Shown here: positions 8,786 to 16,328 of the stretch, piece by piece
Numbering within the stretch: the first letter of the stretch is position 1
How the letters are laid out: the number at the start of each line of letters is the position of its first letter
Assembly (NCBI GenBank): GCA_943788515.1
Contig: CALSQM010000002.1
Span: 124,001-188,000, forward strand
Length of the DNA: 64,000 nt
Direction of reading: 5' to 3'
DNA from: an uncultured SAR86 cluster bacterium
Lineage (GTDB): Bacteria > Pseudomonadota > Gammaproteobacteria > Magnimaribacterales > D2472
Program-made: the position numbers and the translations under genes
The notes under the pieces: model-generated
Told to the model about the DNA's origin: nothing
The model's database searches: none
Seen by the model: the letters and a program-made list of their open reading frames with translations, nothing else

Positions 8786-9239
8786 CGCTCAAATATTTTT
8801 TATCAAACAAATAGCCGCCAACAACTGTTCCAATTGCAAATGCTACAAAATAGCCATAAAACCCAATTGTTAAATCAATGTAAGGATCTATTATTGAAAA
8901 GAACATTCCAACAGATATAAAGCCTGCTCCACCAGAGGCCATAGTAGTTAAATAATATCTATGCATTAACTCATCCTGAGTTTTCAAGAATTTTCTTGAA
9001 TAAATCACCGCTAGAACCCAGCAAATAATAATCAAAGCCCTTATAACTCCAAATGAAATAGAAGTATCTGTATCTATAAATACAGGAGGACCAAAAATTC
9101 CATCTACAGTATTTAGATGCAAGCCCCAAAACAGCGCTCCTAATATAAACATTCCTGCCGAGATAAGATAATTTTTTTTATCTTCTTTATTCAGAGAGCC
9201 AATTTTGATCCATGAGCCTTTGTTTATAATCTTTGCCAT
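8775..9239 (-). CDS. Four-TM membrane protein paired with XRE regulator
   Basis: 154 aa. Hydrophobic segments at about residues 26-45, 65-82, 100-120 and 125-145, ending in FDKKYLSDGE. Short membrane proteins are often encoded upstream of or next to 64-75 aa XRE regulators, and their function is unknown. It is the first gene of a two-gene operon whose promoter region contains a perfect 18-bp palindrome about 50 bp upstream. It could be a sensor or a stress-related membrane factor; I see no toxin hallmark. Confidence 0.75.
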   Translation of the reverse strand: MAKIINKGSWIKIGSLNKEDKKNYLISAGMFILGALFWGLHLNTVDGIFGPPVFIDTDTSISFGVIRALIIICWVLAVIYSRKFLKTQDELMHRYYLTTMASGGAGFISVGMFFSIIDPYIDLTIGFYGYFVAFAIGTVVGGYLFDKKYLSDGE

Positions 9240-9288
9240 ACTTATTTTTTTTATTTAACTAATTTAATATATTACTAACCTATTTACT

Positions 9289-9306
9289 TGTCAAGTATAC
9301 TTGACA
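9289..9306. promoter_or_regulatory. Perfect 18-bp palindrome, probable XRE operator
   Basis: TGTCAAGTATACTTGACA is its own reverse complement. It sits between the XRE/membrane-protein operon (start 9239, minus strand) and the lipoprotein gene (start 9362, plus strand). The half-site contains TTGACA on both strands, so each arm can also serve as a -35 element for divergent promoters. A bound dimer would block both. Confidence 0.7.
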
Positions 9307-9348
9307 CATAAAAATACAATTGGTTGATGAAAATAACTAAAATTAGTG

Positions 9349-9355
9349 TAATAAT
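9349..9355 (+). promoter_or_regulatory. -10-like TAATAAT, leaderless candidate
   Basis: TAATAAT ends 6 nt before the ATG at 9362 and no Shine-Dalgarno sequence is present, so the lipoprotein mRNA may begin at or near its start codon. Confidence 0.4.
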
Positions 9356-9361
9356 CACTTT

Positions 9362-9853
9362 ATGAAAACACAAAAATTATTCTTAACCTTTTTTATCCTA
9401 ATACTTTTTTCAGGGTGCGCCATCATTACAGATGAGTATCAAGCAAATCAAAGAAAAGTGATTGCATACCTTCTTGAGGACTTACCTTTGCCTTCAGATG
9501 CAGAGATTGTAAAAGCACCAACAGTCTTACTTGGAACTGGAGAGTCAATTTCGGGAAGAATTATAATGACTTCTGGTTATAGCCCTGCAGAGAATCTTAT
9601 TTTCTATGGCACAGAAACTCTATCAACTGGATGGCAGCTAATTTCATCCAAAGTTGGAGAAGAGGTAACTTTGGTTTATGCAAAAGCAGGGAGATTCGCA
9701 ACAATCTATATATCACCAAGAAATACAGCTTCAGGATTTTTCTTAGGGGACATTGGAAGTGATATTGATATATCAGTTGTTCACCCAGACGCTATTGGAG
9801 TTCAGAATCCTTATGAAGATTTAGACTATGGCTCTTTGCCGGAAAGCCCTTAA
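9362..9853 (+). CDS. Hypothetical lipoprotein
   Basis: 163 aa. The signal peptide ends in a clear lipobox LFSGC at residues about 15-19, so the mature protein is lipidated at Cys and carried to a membrane. The mature part has a short helical segment and then beta-rich sequence (PTVLLGTGESISGRIIM, GEEVTLVYAKAGRFATIYI) with an acidic tail. Family not recognised. The gene stands alone between a divergent XRE operon and the YwaF-like gene. Confidence 0.8.
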   Translation: MKTQKLFLTFFILILFSGCAIITDEYQANQRKVIAYLLEDLPLPSDAEIVKAPTVLLGTGESISGRIIMTSGYSPAENLIFYGTETLSTGWQLISSKVGEEVTLVYAKAGRFATIYISPRNTASGFFLGDIGSDIDISVVHPDAIGVQNPYEDLDYGSLPESP

Positions 9854-9888
9854 ACTAAAGTAAATACTTGTTTTAATTTAGGGTTTTT

Positions 9889-10575
9889 GTGAACGAACTA
9901 ATTTTATTTAGCTTTTCCCATATTTTTATTGTCTTATTCTGTATTGCGTCTATAGTTTTCATTCCAAAAATTTTTAAGCATTCCTCAGCCTCAACCCATT
10001 CCATTTTGATGTATTTTATTATTAGCTTAATTATCATTAATCAAGGGATGGATTTTTATATAGAAGGCTTTTTAGATCAATTGAAGTTAGGCTTACCACT
10101 TCATTTATGTGATTTTTCATCATTTTCAATCTTAATTTATTTGCTAACCAAAAAAAGAGACTTTTTTATATTTGCATTTTTCTTTGGAATAGCTGGAGCA
10201 GGAATGGCTATTCTTACTCCAGATACGGAGTACGGATTTCCTGCAGTTGCTTATATACAACATCAAATAGGCCATACTGCAATCATCCTGGGCGTATCTT
10301 ATGCAATAGTTATAGATAATCAGAGGCCATATATTCGAGATGTTTCAAAAGCCCTTTTATATGCAACTTTCTTATTATTTGTTATGTATGGAGTTAATTA
10401 TTTATTAGGACCTCCAGCAAACTATTGGTTCATAGTTGAGAAGCCTTTTGGACAAAACATTTATGCCTTTATGAGGCCAGAGCCATTCCACGTATTTGAT
10501 ATATGGCTTCTTGCTATAGTTGTCTGCTACCTAATATATTTACCCTATTATCTAAAAGATAGAAAATTAAAATAG
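9889..10575 (+). CDS. YwaF/TIGR02206 family integral membrane protein
   Basis: 228 aa; GTG start at 9889. Six or seven TM helices, with the family's LHLCDFSSFSILIYLL near residue 71, AILTPDTEYGFP in the middle and MRPEPFHVFDIWLLAIV near the C-terminus. The conserved acidic and His residues inside membrane segments are typical of TIGR02206. Biochemical function is unknown. Its stop lies 2 nt before the acyltransferase ATG, so the two are cotranscribed. Confidence 0.75.
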   Translation: MNELILFSFSHIFIVLFCIASIVFIPKIFKHSSASTHSILMYFIISLIIINQGMDFYIEGFLDQLKLGLPLHLCDFSSFSILIYLLTKKRDFFIFAFFFGIAGAGMAILTPDTEYGFPAVAYIQHQIGHTAIILGVSYAIVIDNQRPYIRDVSKALLYATFLLFVMYGVNYLLGPPANYWFIVEKPFGQNIYAFMRPEPFHVFDIWLLAIVVCYLIYLPYYLKDRKLK

Positions 10576-10577
10576 TT

Positions 10578-11201
10578 ATGTCAAAAAAATTAAATAAAAC
10601 TGTTGATAGGAAGCAGATCCCTTTTAAGTACAGAGCTCGTCGTCCAAAAATTATTCAGTGGATTGCTAGATTGTTCTTAAGATCTTTCAGATGGAAGGTG
10701 GAGGGTGAAGTGCCGCCAGTAAAAGGTAATGAAAATCTAATAATAATAGCAGGCCCCCATACATCAAACTGGGATGGAGTTTTTGGTTTCGCTGCTATAC
10801 TGGGGCTAGATGCAAAGATAAGTTTTTTTGGAAAACACAGTCTTTTTGATCAACCAATTCTCGGACGGTTTTTAAAATACATGGGTGGAATACCAGTAGA
10901 TAAGAGCAAGCCCGGGGCAGGCCTCACTGAGGCGGCAATTAAAAATATTCAAAAACTCAATGGCTCTCTAATCGCTATATCTCCAGAGGGAACTAGAGCA
11001 AAAACCGATAAATTTAAGAGCGGCTTCTTAAGAATAGCAAAGGCAGTAGAGGGCAAGATATTTTTAGCTTCATTTGACTTTAATAAAAAGAGAATTTTCT
11101 TAGATACTTTTTTTGACCCATCAGGCGACAATGAATTAGATCTCTCTTTCGTAAAAAATTATTTCACCAAGTTTGGTGCAAAACGCCCAGAAAATTATTA
11201 G
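10578..11201 (+). CDS. 1-acylglycerol-3-phosphate acyltransferase family (PlsC-like)
   Basis: 207 aa. The HX4D catalytic motif is HTSNWD near residue 61; the glycerophosphate-binding block is ISPEGTRAKTDKFKSG near residue 134, with GGIPVDK between. These identify the PlsC/LPLAT fold, which acylates lysophospholipids or related alcohols at the inner membrane. The 'HTSNWD' variant and short length are usual for the glycerol acyltransferase subgroup of marine gammaproteobacteria rather than canonical PlsC. It overlaps the DUF885 gene tail-to-tail by 4 bp (TTAG carries both stops). Confidence 0.85.
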   Translation: MSKKLNKTVDRKQIPFKYRARRPKIIQWIARLFLRSFRWKVEGEVPPVKGNENLIIIAGPHTSNWDGVFGFAAILGLDAKISFFGKHSLFDQPILGRFLKYMGGIPVDKSKPGAGLTEAAIKNIQKLNGSLIAISPEGTRAKTDKFKSGFLRIAKAVEGKIFLASFDFNKKRIFLDTFFDPSGDNELDLSFVKNYFTKFGAKRPENY

Positions 11202-13030
11202 TTAGTTTCTAGAGCTTCTACAATCATTTCATCAACCATTTGCTCCACTATAAATAGTGGCGGATTCCCATTGTCTAAAACTGCTGAATGAAAATCTTTA
11301 ATATTAAATTTATCACCAAGAGTATTCATTGCTTTCTCTCTTAATTCTAGAATCTTAATCATTCCAACTTTATAGCTAAGAGCTTGACCAGGCCAAACGA
11401 TATATCTTTCTATTTCTACTCGGCACTCAGTATCAGACATCCCAGTCTTTGCTTTCATGTAAGCAATAGCTTCTTCCCTTGTCCATTTTTTATAATGTAT
11501 CCCTGTATCTACAACCAATCTAACGGCTCTAAATATTTCACTTTGTAAAATTCCAAGTTCATCATATGGATCTGGAGCTAGACCTGCCTCAAGCGCTAAT
11601 TGTTCAGAATAAAGAGCCCAACCCTCAGAAAAGGCAGAGGTCCGATAGCCAAACCTCCTATATAAAGTTAACTCATCATTTTCTAGCGAATGTGCAATCT
11701 GATGGTGATGTCCTGGGGTTGCCTCGTGATATGCAAGAGTTTTCATGCTGTATTTTGGCGTTTGCTTTATATCATAAAGATTCACATAAAAAGCTCCAGG
11801 CCTACTTCCATCTAGCGCTGGAGACTGATACCAGCCACCAGGAGCAGTTTTCTCTGAGTATTCTGGAGCAGCTATAACAGTCACAGGCGCCTTTGGCATG
11901 GTATGAAAATATTCTTTGATGCCCTCTGTAGCTTCAGTAACCATATCCATATAATCTTGAACTACAATTTTTTTTCTATCTGGAGTATCTGCATAGAGCA
12001 TCAAAGGGTCTTCGTTTAGCTCGTTCATTAGAGCCCCAACAGTTTCGTTTGCATCGTAGCCAAGAGAAACGAGAATCTCTTTCATTCTAGATGAAATTCT
12101 TGCTACTTCACTAACTCCCAAGTCATGGATTTTTTGAGGGCTATAATCTGTTGTTGTATATGAACGTATTCGTAATTTATAAAACTCATCACCATTTGGC
12201 TGAGACCAGATACCATGATGAGGATTGGCATTATCTTTTGTTGAGATCATAAAATCCCTGAGCAAAATAAAACCTGGCGTAACGCTATTTTCTATAGATG
12301 ATTTTAGATCAGCCTCCAAAATAGTAAGCTCATCACCTGGGATATCTAATAATGCTGTCTTTTTAATAAATTGAGTATAAAGAGGGTGCTCCTCAAGCGA
12401 ATAGTTTATTAATTCATTAAGCTGTTTGATTAAATGAACATATACAAACTTTGGTGCATATATACCTTCGGCAGCTTGTCTTTCCAGCCAATCTAACTGG
12501 CCAGAATATACATCTATCACAAGGTCAGTTCTCTTTATAAAATCTTTTGCTTCTGAAAGGCTTCTAATGGGATGCATATCACTCATAAAGCTAATAACGT
12601 TATGATGCGCGCCTCGAACTTGGTTTAATGGATAATCATGATATGGGAATTCTTCTAGTTGTTTGAGGTTATTTTCAGTATCAAAAACGGCTATGCTTTT
12701 AGTAATTTTTTGACTTTTGGATAAAGAGCTATCTTTATATTTATTTAATACCTTAAGAGTTTTCTTTGTATCTTTAATATCAGCCTGAAGATCATTAGGA
12801 TTTGGTATTGAGAGCTTAGAATTATGTTGTGTGGCCCAGTTGAATTGATCAAATATTCCTATATAAGTCATAGATTCAGGTGAGTCGGCGAGGCCCGTCA
12901 AAAACTCTTTACCTAAGAAGTGATCAATGGAAGCTGGCTTCATTAAAAATAAATTTGCTAGATACAAAGAGCACAGACTTATACTAAAAATCGCTATTAC
13001 ACCTATTGCTTTAAAAAATCTTTTAATCAT
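11198..13030 (-). CDS. DUF885 family exported metallopeptidase
   Basis: 610 aa with an N-terminal signal anchor (residues about 8-30). The zinc motif is HEATPGHHHQ near residue 435 and the downstream EGWALYSE near 468, as in the DUF885/M49-like peptidases common in marine bacteria. The C-terminal WPGQALSYKVG is also conserved in the family. Probably acts in the periplasm on peptides. Single-gene transcript; divergent from the crotonase gene across 104 bp. Confidence 0.85.
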   Translation of the reverse strand: MIKRFFKAIGVIAIFSISLCSLYLANLFLMKPASIDHFLGKEFLTGLADSPESMTYIGIFDQFNWATQHNSKLSIPNPNDLQADIKDTKKTLKVLNKYKDSSLSKSQKITKSIAVFDTENNLKQLEEFPYHDYPLNQVRGAHHNVISFMSDMHPIRSLSEAKDFIKRTDLVIDVYSGQLDWLERQAAEGIYAPKFVYVHLIKQLNELINYSLEEHPLYTQFIKKTALLDIPGDELTILEADLKSSIENSVTPGFILLRDFMISTKDNANPHHGIWSQPNGDEFYKLRIRSYTTTDYSPQKIHDLGVSEVARISSRMKEILVSLGYDANETVGALMNELNEDPLMLYADTPDRKKIVVQDYMDMVTEATEGIKEYFHTMPKAPVTVIAAPEYSEKTAPGGWYQSPALDGSRPGAFYVNLYDIKQTPKYSMKTLAYHEATPGHHHQIAHSLENDELTLYRRFGYRTSAFSEGWALYSEQLALEAGLAPDPYDELGILQSEIFRAVRLVVDTGIHYKKWTREEAIAYMKAKTGMSDTECRVEIERYIVWPGQALSYKVGMIKILELREKAMNTLGDKFNIKDFHSAVLDNGNPPLFIVEQMVDEMIVEALETN

Positions 13031-13134
13031 TTACTTATCCTCTTTAATATTTTGATTCCATCTATGAGCACTTTGTTTAAATAATTATATATTTTTTTGC
13101 TAAACTCTTCTTAATTAATAATTTAGGTTAAAAA

Positions 13135-13824
13135 ATGACAGACTCTATTGCGACACTGACTCAACAAGATGATATTTCTATAATAACTTTAGACGATGGT
13201 AAGGCTAATGTTTTTTCAGAAGAAATGACCCGGAGTATTAATTATTGCTTAGATCAAGTTCCAACAAAAAGCGGATCTTTAATAATTACGGGTAGGCCTG
13301 GAATGTTTTCGGCTGGATTTGATTTGAAAGTTATTAGCTCAGGTGACGTGCCTAAAATTAAAAGAATGTCACTAAGTGGATTTAAGCTGTTATCAAGGAT
13401 TTTTTCTTTTCCTAGGCCAATAGTTGCTGCCTGCTCAGGGCATGGCATAGCTTTAGGAACTTTCTTATTATGCTGCTGTGATTTTAGAATAGGAGTAAAG
13501 GGTGAGCATCTATTAGGTGCAAATGAGATGAGAACCAATATGGTTATACCAACACCAATTTTAGAATTAATAAAGTTTAGAGTTTCACCATCCCATAAAT
13601 ATAGATCTGTTTTAGGCGCAGAAATGTACCCTCTTGAGAAAGCAATAGATGCAGGCCTTATAGACCAGGTTGTTGACTCAGATAAGCTAATGGAAGTGGC
13701 AATGGAAAAAGCTAAAGATTTAGCAACAATGGGGCATCCTAGCTATACTCTAACAAAAGCACTTTTTATTAAAGATATTGCGAAAAGTATTGATAGTGCT
13801 ATTAAGGACTTAGAAATCCAGTAA
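13135..13824 (+). CDS. Enoyl-CoA hydratase/isomerase (crotonase) family protein
   Basis: 229 aa, a little shorter than the typical 255-265. Crotonase hallmarks: GRPGMFSAGFDLKVI near residue 53 (first oxyanion-hole strand) and CSGHGIALGTFLLCCCDFRIG near residue 97. The usual catalytic Glu of the second loop is replaced by other residues around LGANEMRTNMVIPTP, so it may be an isomerase or hydrolase variant rather than a true hydratase. Weak AGG upstream of ATG. The GNAT gene follows after 14 nt. Confidence 0.8.
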   Translation: MTDSIATLTQQDDISIITLDDGKANVFSEEMTRSINYCLDQVPTKSGSLIITGRPGMFSAGFDLKVISSGDVPKIKRMSLSGFKLLSRIFSFPRPIVAACSGHGIALGTFLLCCCDFRIGVKGEHLLGANEMRTNMVIPTPILELIKFRVSPSHKYRSVLGAEMYPLEKAIDAGLIDQVVDSDKLMEVAMEKAKDLATMGHPSYTLTKALFIKDIAKSIDSAIKDLEIQ

Positions 13825-13838
13825 TTTTTTCTATATCC

Positions 13839-14345
13839 ATGAGCCAACAATCTAATTTAGAGTTAGCAATTTTTAGTGATGTTCCTGAAAATGACAAATT
13901 AGAGGCCATCTTTAATTTAAATCAAGAAAATGTACCCGAGGTTGGGATTTTGCCTTCATTAAGCGCTCTTAAAAACCTAATAAAATTAAGTGCATTAAAT
14001 TTTTATGTTTTAAATGAAGAAGAGATTATTGGTTTTATGATCTGTTTTAGAGAGGGTTCTGAATACCATTCACCAAACTATAAGTTCTTTAGTGATTGCG
14101 AAGATAAATTTCTTTATATAGATAGGGTTGCTATAAAAAAAGAATACAGAAGAATGGGAGCAGGGACTCTTTTATACGAACATTTAAGCAAAGTAGTTAA
14201 TCTTGAAAACTTACCTATCTGTTGTGAGGTCAATACAAATCCTATCAATCAAATATCATTAAACTTTCATTCTAAAAATAAATATATCAAAGTTGGAGAG
14301 AGATTTTTCCATGATCATTCGGTGGCCTACCTAAAGAAGAAATAA
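13839..14345 (+). CDS. GNAT family N-acetyltransferase
   Basis: 168 aa. The acetyl-CoA pyrophosphate loop is RRMGAGTLLYEHL near residue 105, preceded by strand YIDRVAIKKEY and followed by EVNTNPINQISLNFHSK. These mark a GCN5-related acetyltransferase. The substrate cannot be predicted. It closely follows the crotonase gene and is probably cotranscribed with it. Confidence 0.85.
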   Translation: MSQQSNLELAIFSDVPENDKLEAIFNLNQENVPEVGILPSLSALKNLIKLSALNFYVLNEEEIIGFMICFREGSEYHSPNYKFFSDCEDKFLYIDRVAIKKEYRRMGAGTLLYEHLSKVVNLENLPICCEVNTNPINQISLNFHSKNKYIKVGERFFHDHSVAYLKKK

Positions 14346-14488
14346 TCCCAGAATTATGTATTATTAATAGTTAGCTAATTTACTTTTTGATTTTAGTTTA
14401 ATTGCTATGGGCGAATAAATATATGTCAAATAACTAGGACCCTGCGTTTAAATTGGCTTTTACAATTTATCTAGATATGATTAATCTA

Positions 14489-14517
14489 TTGCTTGAAATA
14501 TTAGAGGCAATTGATAA
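14489..14517 (+). promoter_or_regulatory. Possible sigma70 promoter for the Cys-rich mini-protein
   Basis: TTGCTT at 14489-14494 and TGATAA at 14512-14517 are separated by 17 bp, followed by an AGG Shine-Dalgarno near 14530 and ATG at 14541. The 195-bp gap holding it (14346-14540) shows nothing else I can name. Confidence 0.35.
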
Positions 14518-14540
14518 CTAACTATTCAGTAGGAAAAATT

Positions 14541-14732
14541 ATGGCAACTTATAAATGTGAAAAATGTGGGATGTCGGTAAATGCCTCTTGTGGTGAATGC
14601 AATGCACCTCTTGTTAATGGCATGCTAGACCTTGATGATGGGAGCCAAGTTCAAGTATCCACGTGTCCAAATGGACATGGCAAAATTAAATCACCGCTAT
14701 GCTGTGGAAATGATATGAGTTGCGCTATCTAA
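14541..14732 (+). CDS. Small Cys-rich (zinc-ribbon-like) protein
   Basis: 63 aa from ATG 14541; the track's 14511 start adds 10 unlikely residues. It has eight Cys and one conserved His: CEKCG, CGEC, CPNGHG and CCGNDMSC. Paired CxxC knuckles suggest one or two structural zinc sites, like small regulatory zinc-ribbon or rubredoxin-fold proteins. Family function unknown. Monocistronic, with its stop flush against the stop of the opposite-strand barrel protein gene. Confidence 0.75.
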   Translation: MATYKCEKCGMSVNASCGECNAPLVNGMLDLDDGSQVQVSTCPNGHGKIKSPLCCGNDMSCAI

Positions 14733-15422
14733 CTAAAAATTTAATTGGTAGCCAATTTTTAAGCTTGTATCGAAAACTTTGCTTGAAAGAACTTCAACGT
14801 TAAAAGCGCTCCTATTGTTTATATTAAATAAGACTCCTGCTCCATATTTCTGATCAGTTTCTTCATCAAGAATATATTCAATAACGGCTGTGCAAGCCTC
14901 AAAAAGACATGGCTTCTGAATTACCTCAGATTCTTTTGAAAAGTCGACAAAAATCTTACCTTCCCAGCCATTACTATTACCAAATCTAATGCCTGTTATT
15001 ACATTTGCTTGTGTATCATCTTCTGAGAATGAATCGTAATCTCCTTCTATAGATGTGCTTTTAATTCCAATTTCAGCATAGATATCAAATACATTCTTTA
15101 TTTTAAGGTTAACGCCCTTTGCTGAAACACTGCTTAATAAATCTCCAATTCCCGAATGGACACCTATTCTTGCTGCATTAATAACTCTATCAAATGATTC
15201 GGTTGCTATATCAACACCTTCTGCCTTTCTTTCAAGAGTTATGTATAGTGATCCAGGCAATGAAACAGAAAGATTCATACCTAGTCCAGTATCTTCGGTC
15301 TGGATAAGACTCAAGCCTAAGGAGTTATATTTATAGTCATGCGACTCTCTGCCAAGCCTCCCTTCATCAGAAGAGAGAGGGGTGATAAATATAAAGAATA
15401 AAAATAGTTGGATATATTTCAT
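14733..15422 (-). CDS. Putative outer-membrane beta-barrel protein
   Basis: 229 aa. The signal peptide ends near residue 18 (FITPLSSDEG). The rest alternates polar and hydrophobic residues in strand-length blocks, and the protein ends SLKIGYQLNF with a terminal Phe, the typical BAM-recognised C-terminus. A CLFEAC segment near residue 172 could form an extracellular-loop disulfide. Family not identified; perhaps an 8-10 strand barrel. Confidence 0.6.
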   Translation of the reverse strand: MKYIQLFLFFIFITPLSSDEGRLGRESHDYKYNSLGLSLIQTEDTGLGMNLSVSLPGSLYITLERKAEGVDIATESFDRVINAARIGVHSGIGDLLSSVSAKGVNLKIKNVFDIYAEIGIKSTSIEGDYDSFSEDDTQANVITGIRFGNSNGWEGKIFVDFSKESEVIQKPCLFEACTAVIEYILDEETDQKYGAGVLFNINNRSAFNVEVLSSKVFDTSLKIGYQLNF

Positions 15423-15462
15423 AAGTATAACTTTAACAGATTTAAAGAATTGATTTTAATGT

Positions 15463-15496
15463 TTAGATAGGTCTAAATTTCTTTAGACCTATCTAA
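15463..15496 (-). terminator. Perfect 15-bp stem hairpin, likely terminator
   Basis: TTAGATAGGTCTAAA and TTTAGACCTATCTAA are perfect complements around a 4-nt loop (TTTC on the plus strand). It sits 9 bp beyond the stop of the PDZ lipoprotein gene and 40 bp before the barrel gene start. No long U-tract follows on either strand, so it may act as an mRNA 3' stabiliser as much as a terminator. Confidence 0.6.
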
Positions 15497-15505
15497 TCCA
15501 AGCGA

Positions 15506-16240
15506 TTATCTTGTAATTGAGTAGCCTTGTTGCTCTAATACAAATCTATCTTCAGTCAGATTTGCAATCCTTGATACTTTTCCTTCATCATTGAATACAA
15601 ACCTTGTTGCTGTGTATGCGTTTGCTTCGATGCCTGTCGCATCTTCAGTAAATTTAGTCCAACTTAACACCCAAACAACACCATCTTCTGTAGCTGATGT
15701 TTCAATTATGTTAAATTCATCTGGGCCCCATCCTTCAGCATCACCTTCTGACATATTTTCAAGAATTTGTGACTTTGAAGACATTTGCCTTACAGCACCT
15801 CTTGCAACTGTTATGGCAACTTCCTCACCGTTTCGTAAAACAACAGCATTAATCTCTTCACCTGGCTTGCCTCTAAACCCGAGTCTATTCCTATTGTCAT
15901 CGGATACTCTCACACCAGCAACTTCAACAAAAGAATCACCTATCTCTAGCGATTTAGACGCAGGGCTCTCAGGAATAATATAAGTTACTGTCATCCCGGC
16001 CTCATCTGGATTCCAAATAAAACCCATCCCAACATATCTATTGCCAGCAACAACACCATCTTCTGCCATATTTTTTTCAATCATTTCCATAGCTTCAGCT
16101 TTGCCAGTATTGCCAGCTGTAACCCATGCGGTTGCTAGATCCATTCTGTCCTGATAGTTATTTCCAGAATTGTTTTCCATATTACATGCAGCTAAAGCAA
16201 TTAAAGCAAAGCATGCAAAAAAAGTTTTTAGATTATTCAT
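15506..16240 (-). CDS. PDZ-domain lipoprotein
   Basis: 244 aa. Lipobox LAAC at residues 16-19 predicts an N-terminal lipid anchor. A PDZ-like domain spans about residues 70-145: YVGMGFIWNPDEAG, IIPESPASKSLEIGDSFVEVAGV and VVLRNGEEVAITVARG. A C-terminal beta-rich module with YTATRFVFNDEGKVSRI resembles SnoaL/NTF2-like ends. There is no protease domain, so it is probably an adaptor or binding protein in the envelope. Strong Shine-Dalgarno AGAGGGAGA. The hairpin at 15463-15496 ends the transcript. Confidence 0.65.
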   Translation of the reverse strand: MNNLKTFFACFALIALAACNMENNSGNNYQDRMDLATAWVTAGNTGKAEAMEMIEKNMAEDGVVAGNRYVGMGFIWNPDEAGMTVTYIIPESPASKSLEIGDSFVEVAGVRVSDDNRNRLGFRGKPGEEINAVVLRNGEEVAITVARGAVRQMSSKSQILENMSEGDAEGWGPDEFNIIETSATEDGVVWVLSWTKFTEDATGIEANAYTATRFVFNDEGKVSRIANLTEDRFVLEQQGYSITR

Positions 16241-16328
16241 TTCTCCCTCTTATATAGATTAAATGTTATTTAAGTTTATATTTTTTACAGACCAATGAAA
16301 GGCCTAATGATCAAATGATAGATTATAT

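Noticed and set aside
8598-8873. Plus-strand ORF of 91 aa opposite the XRE gene
   Set aside because: Shadow of the XRE and membrane-protein genes; no ribosome site or domain.
14346-14540. Possible RNA gene in the 195-bp gap after the GNAT gene
   Set aside because: No tRNA-like or riboswitch-like folding seen; only a plausible promoter for the next gene.
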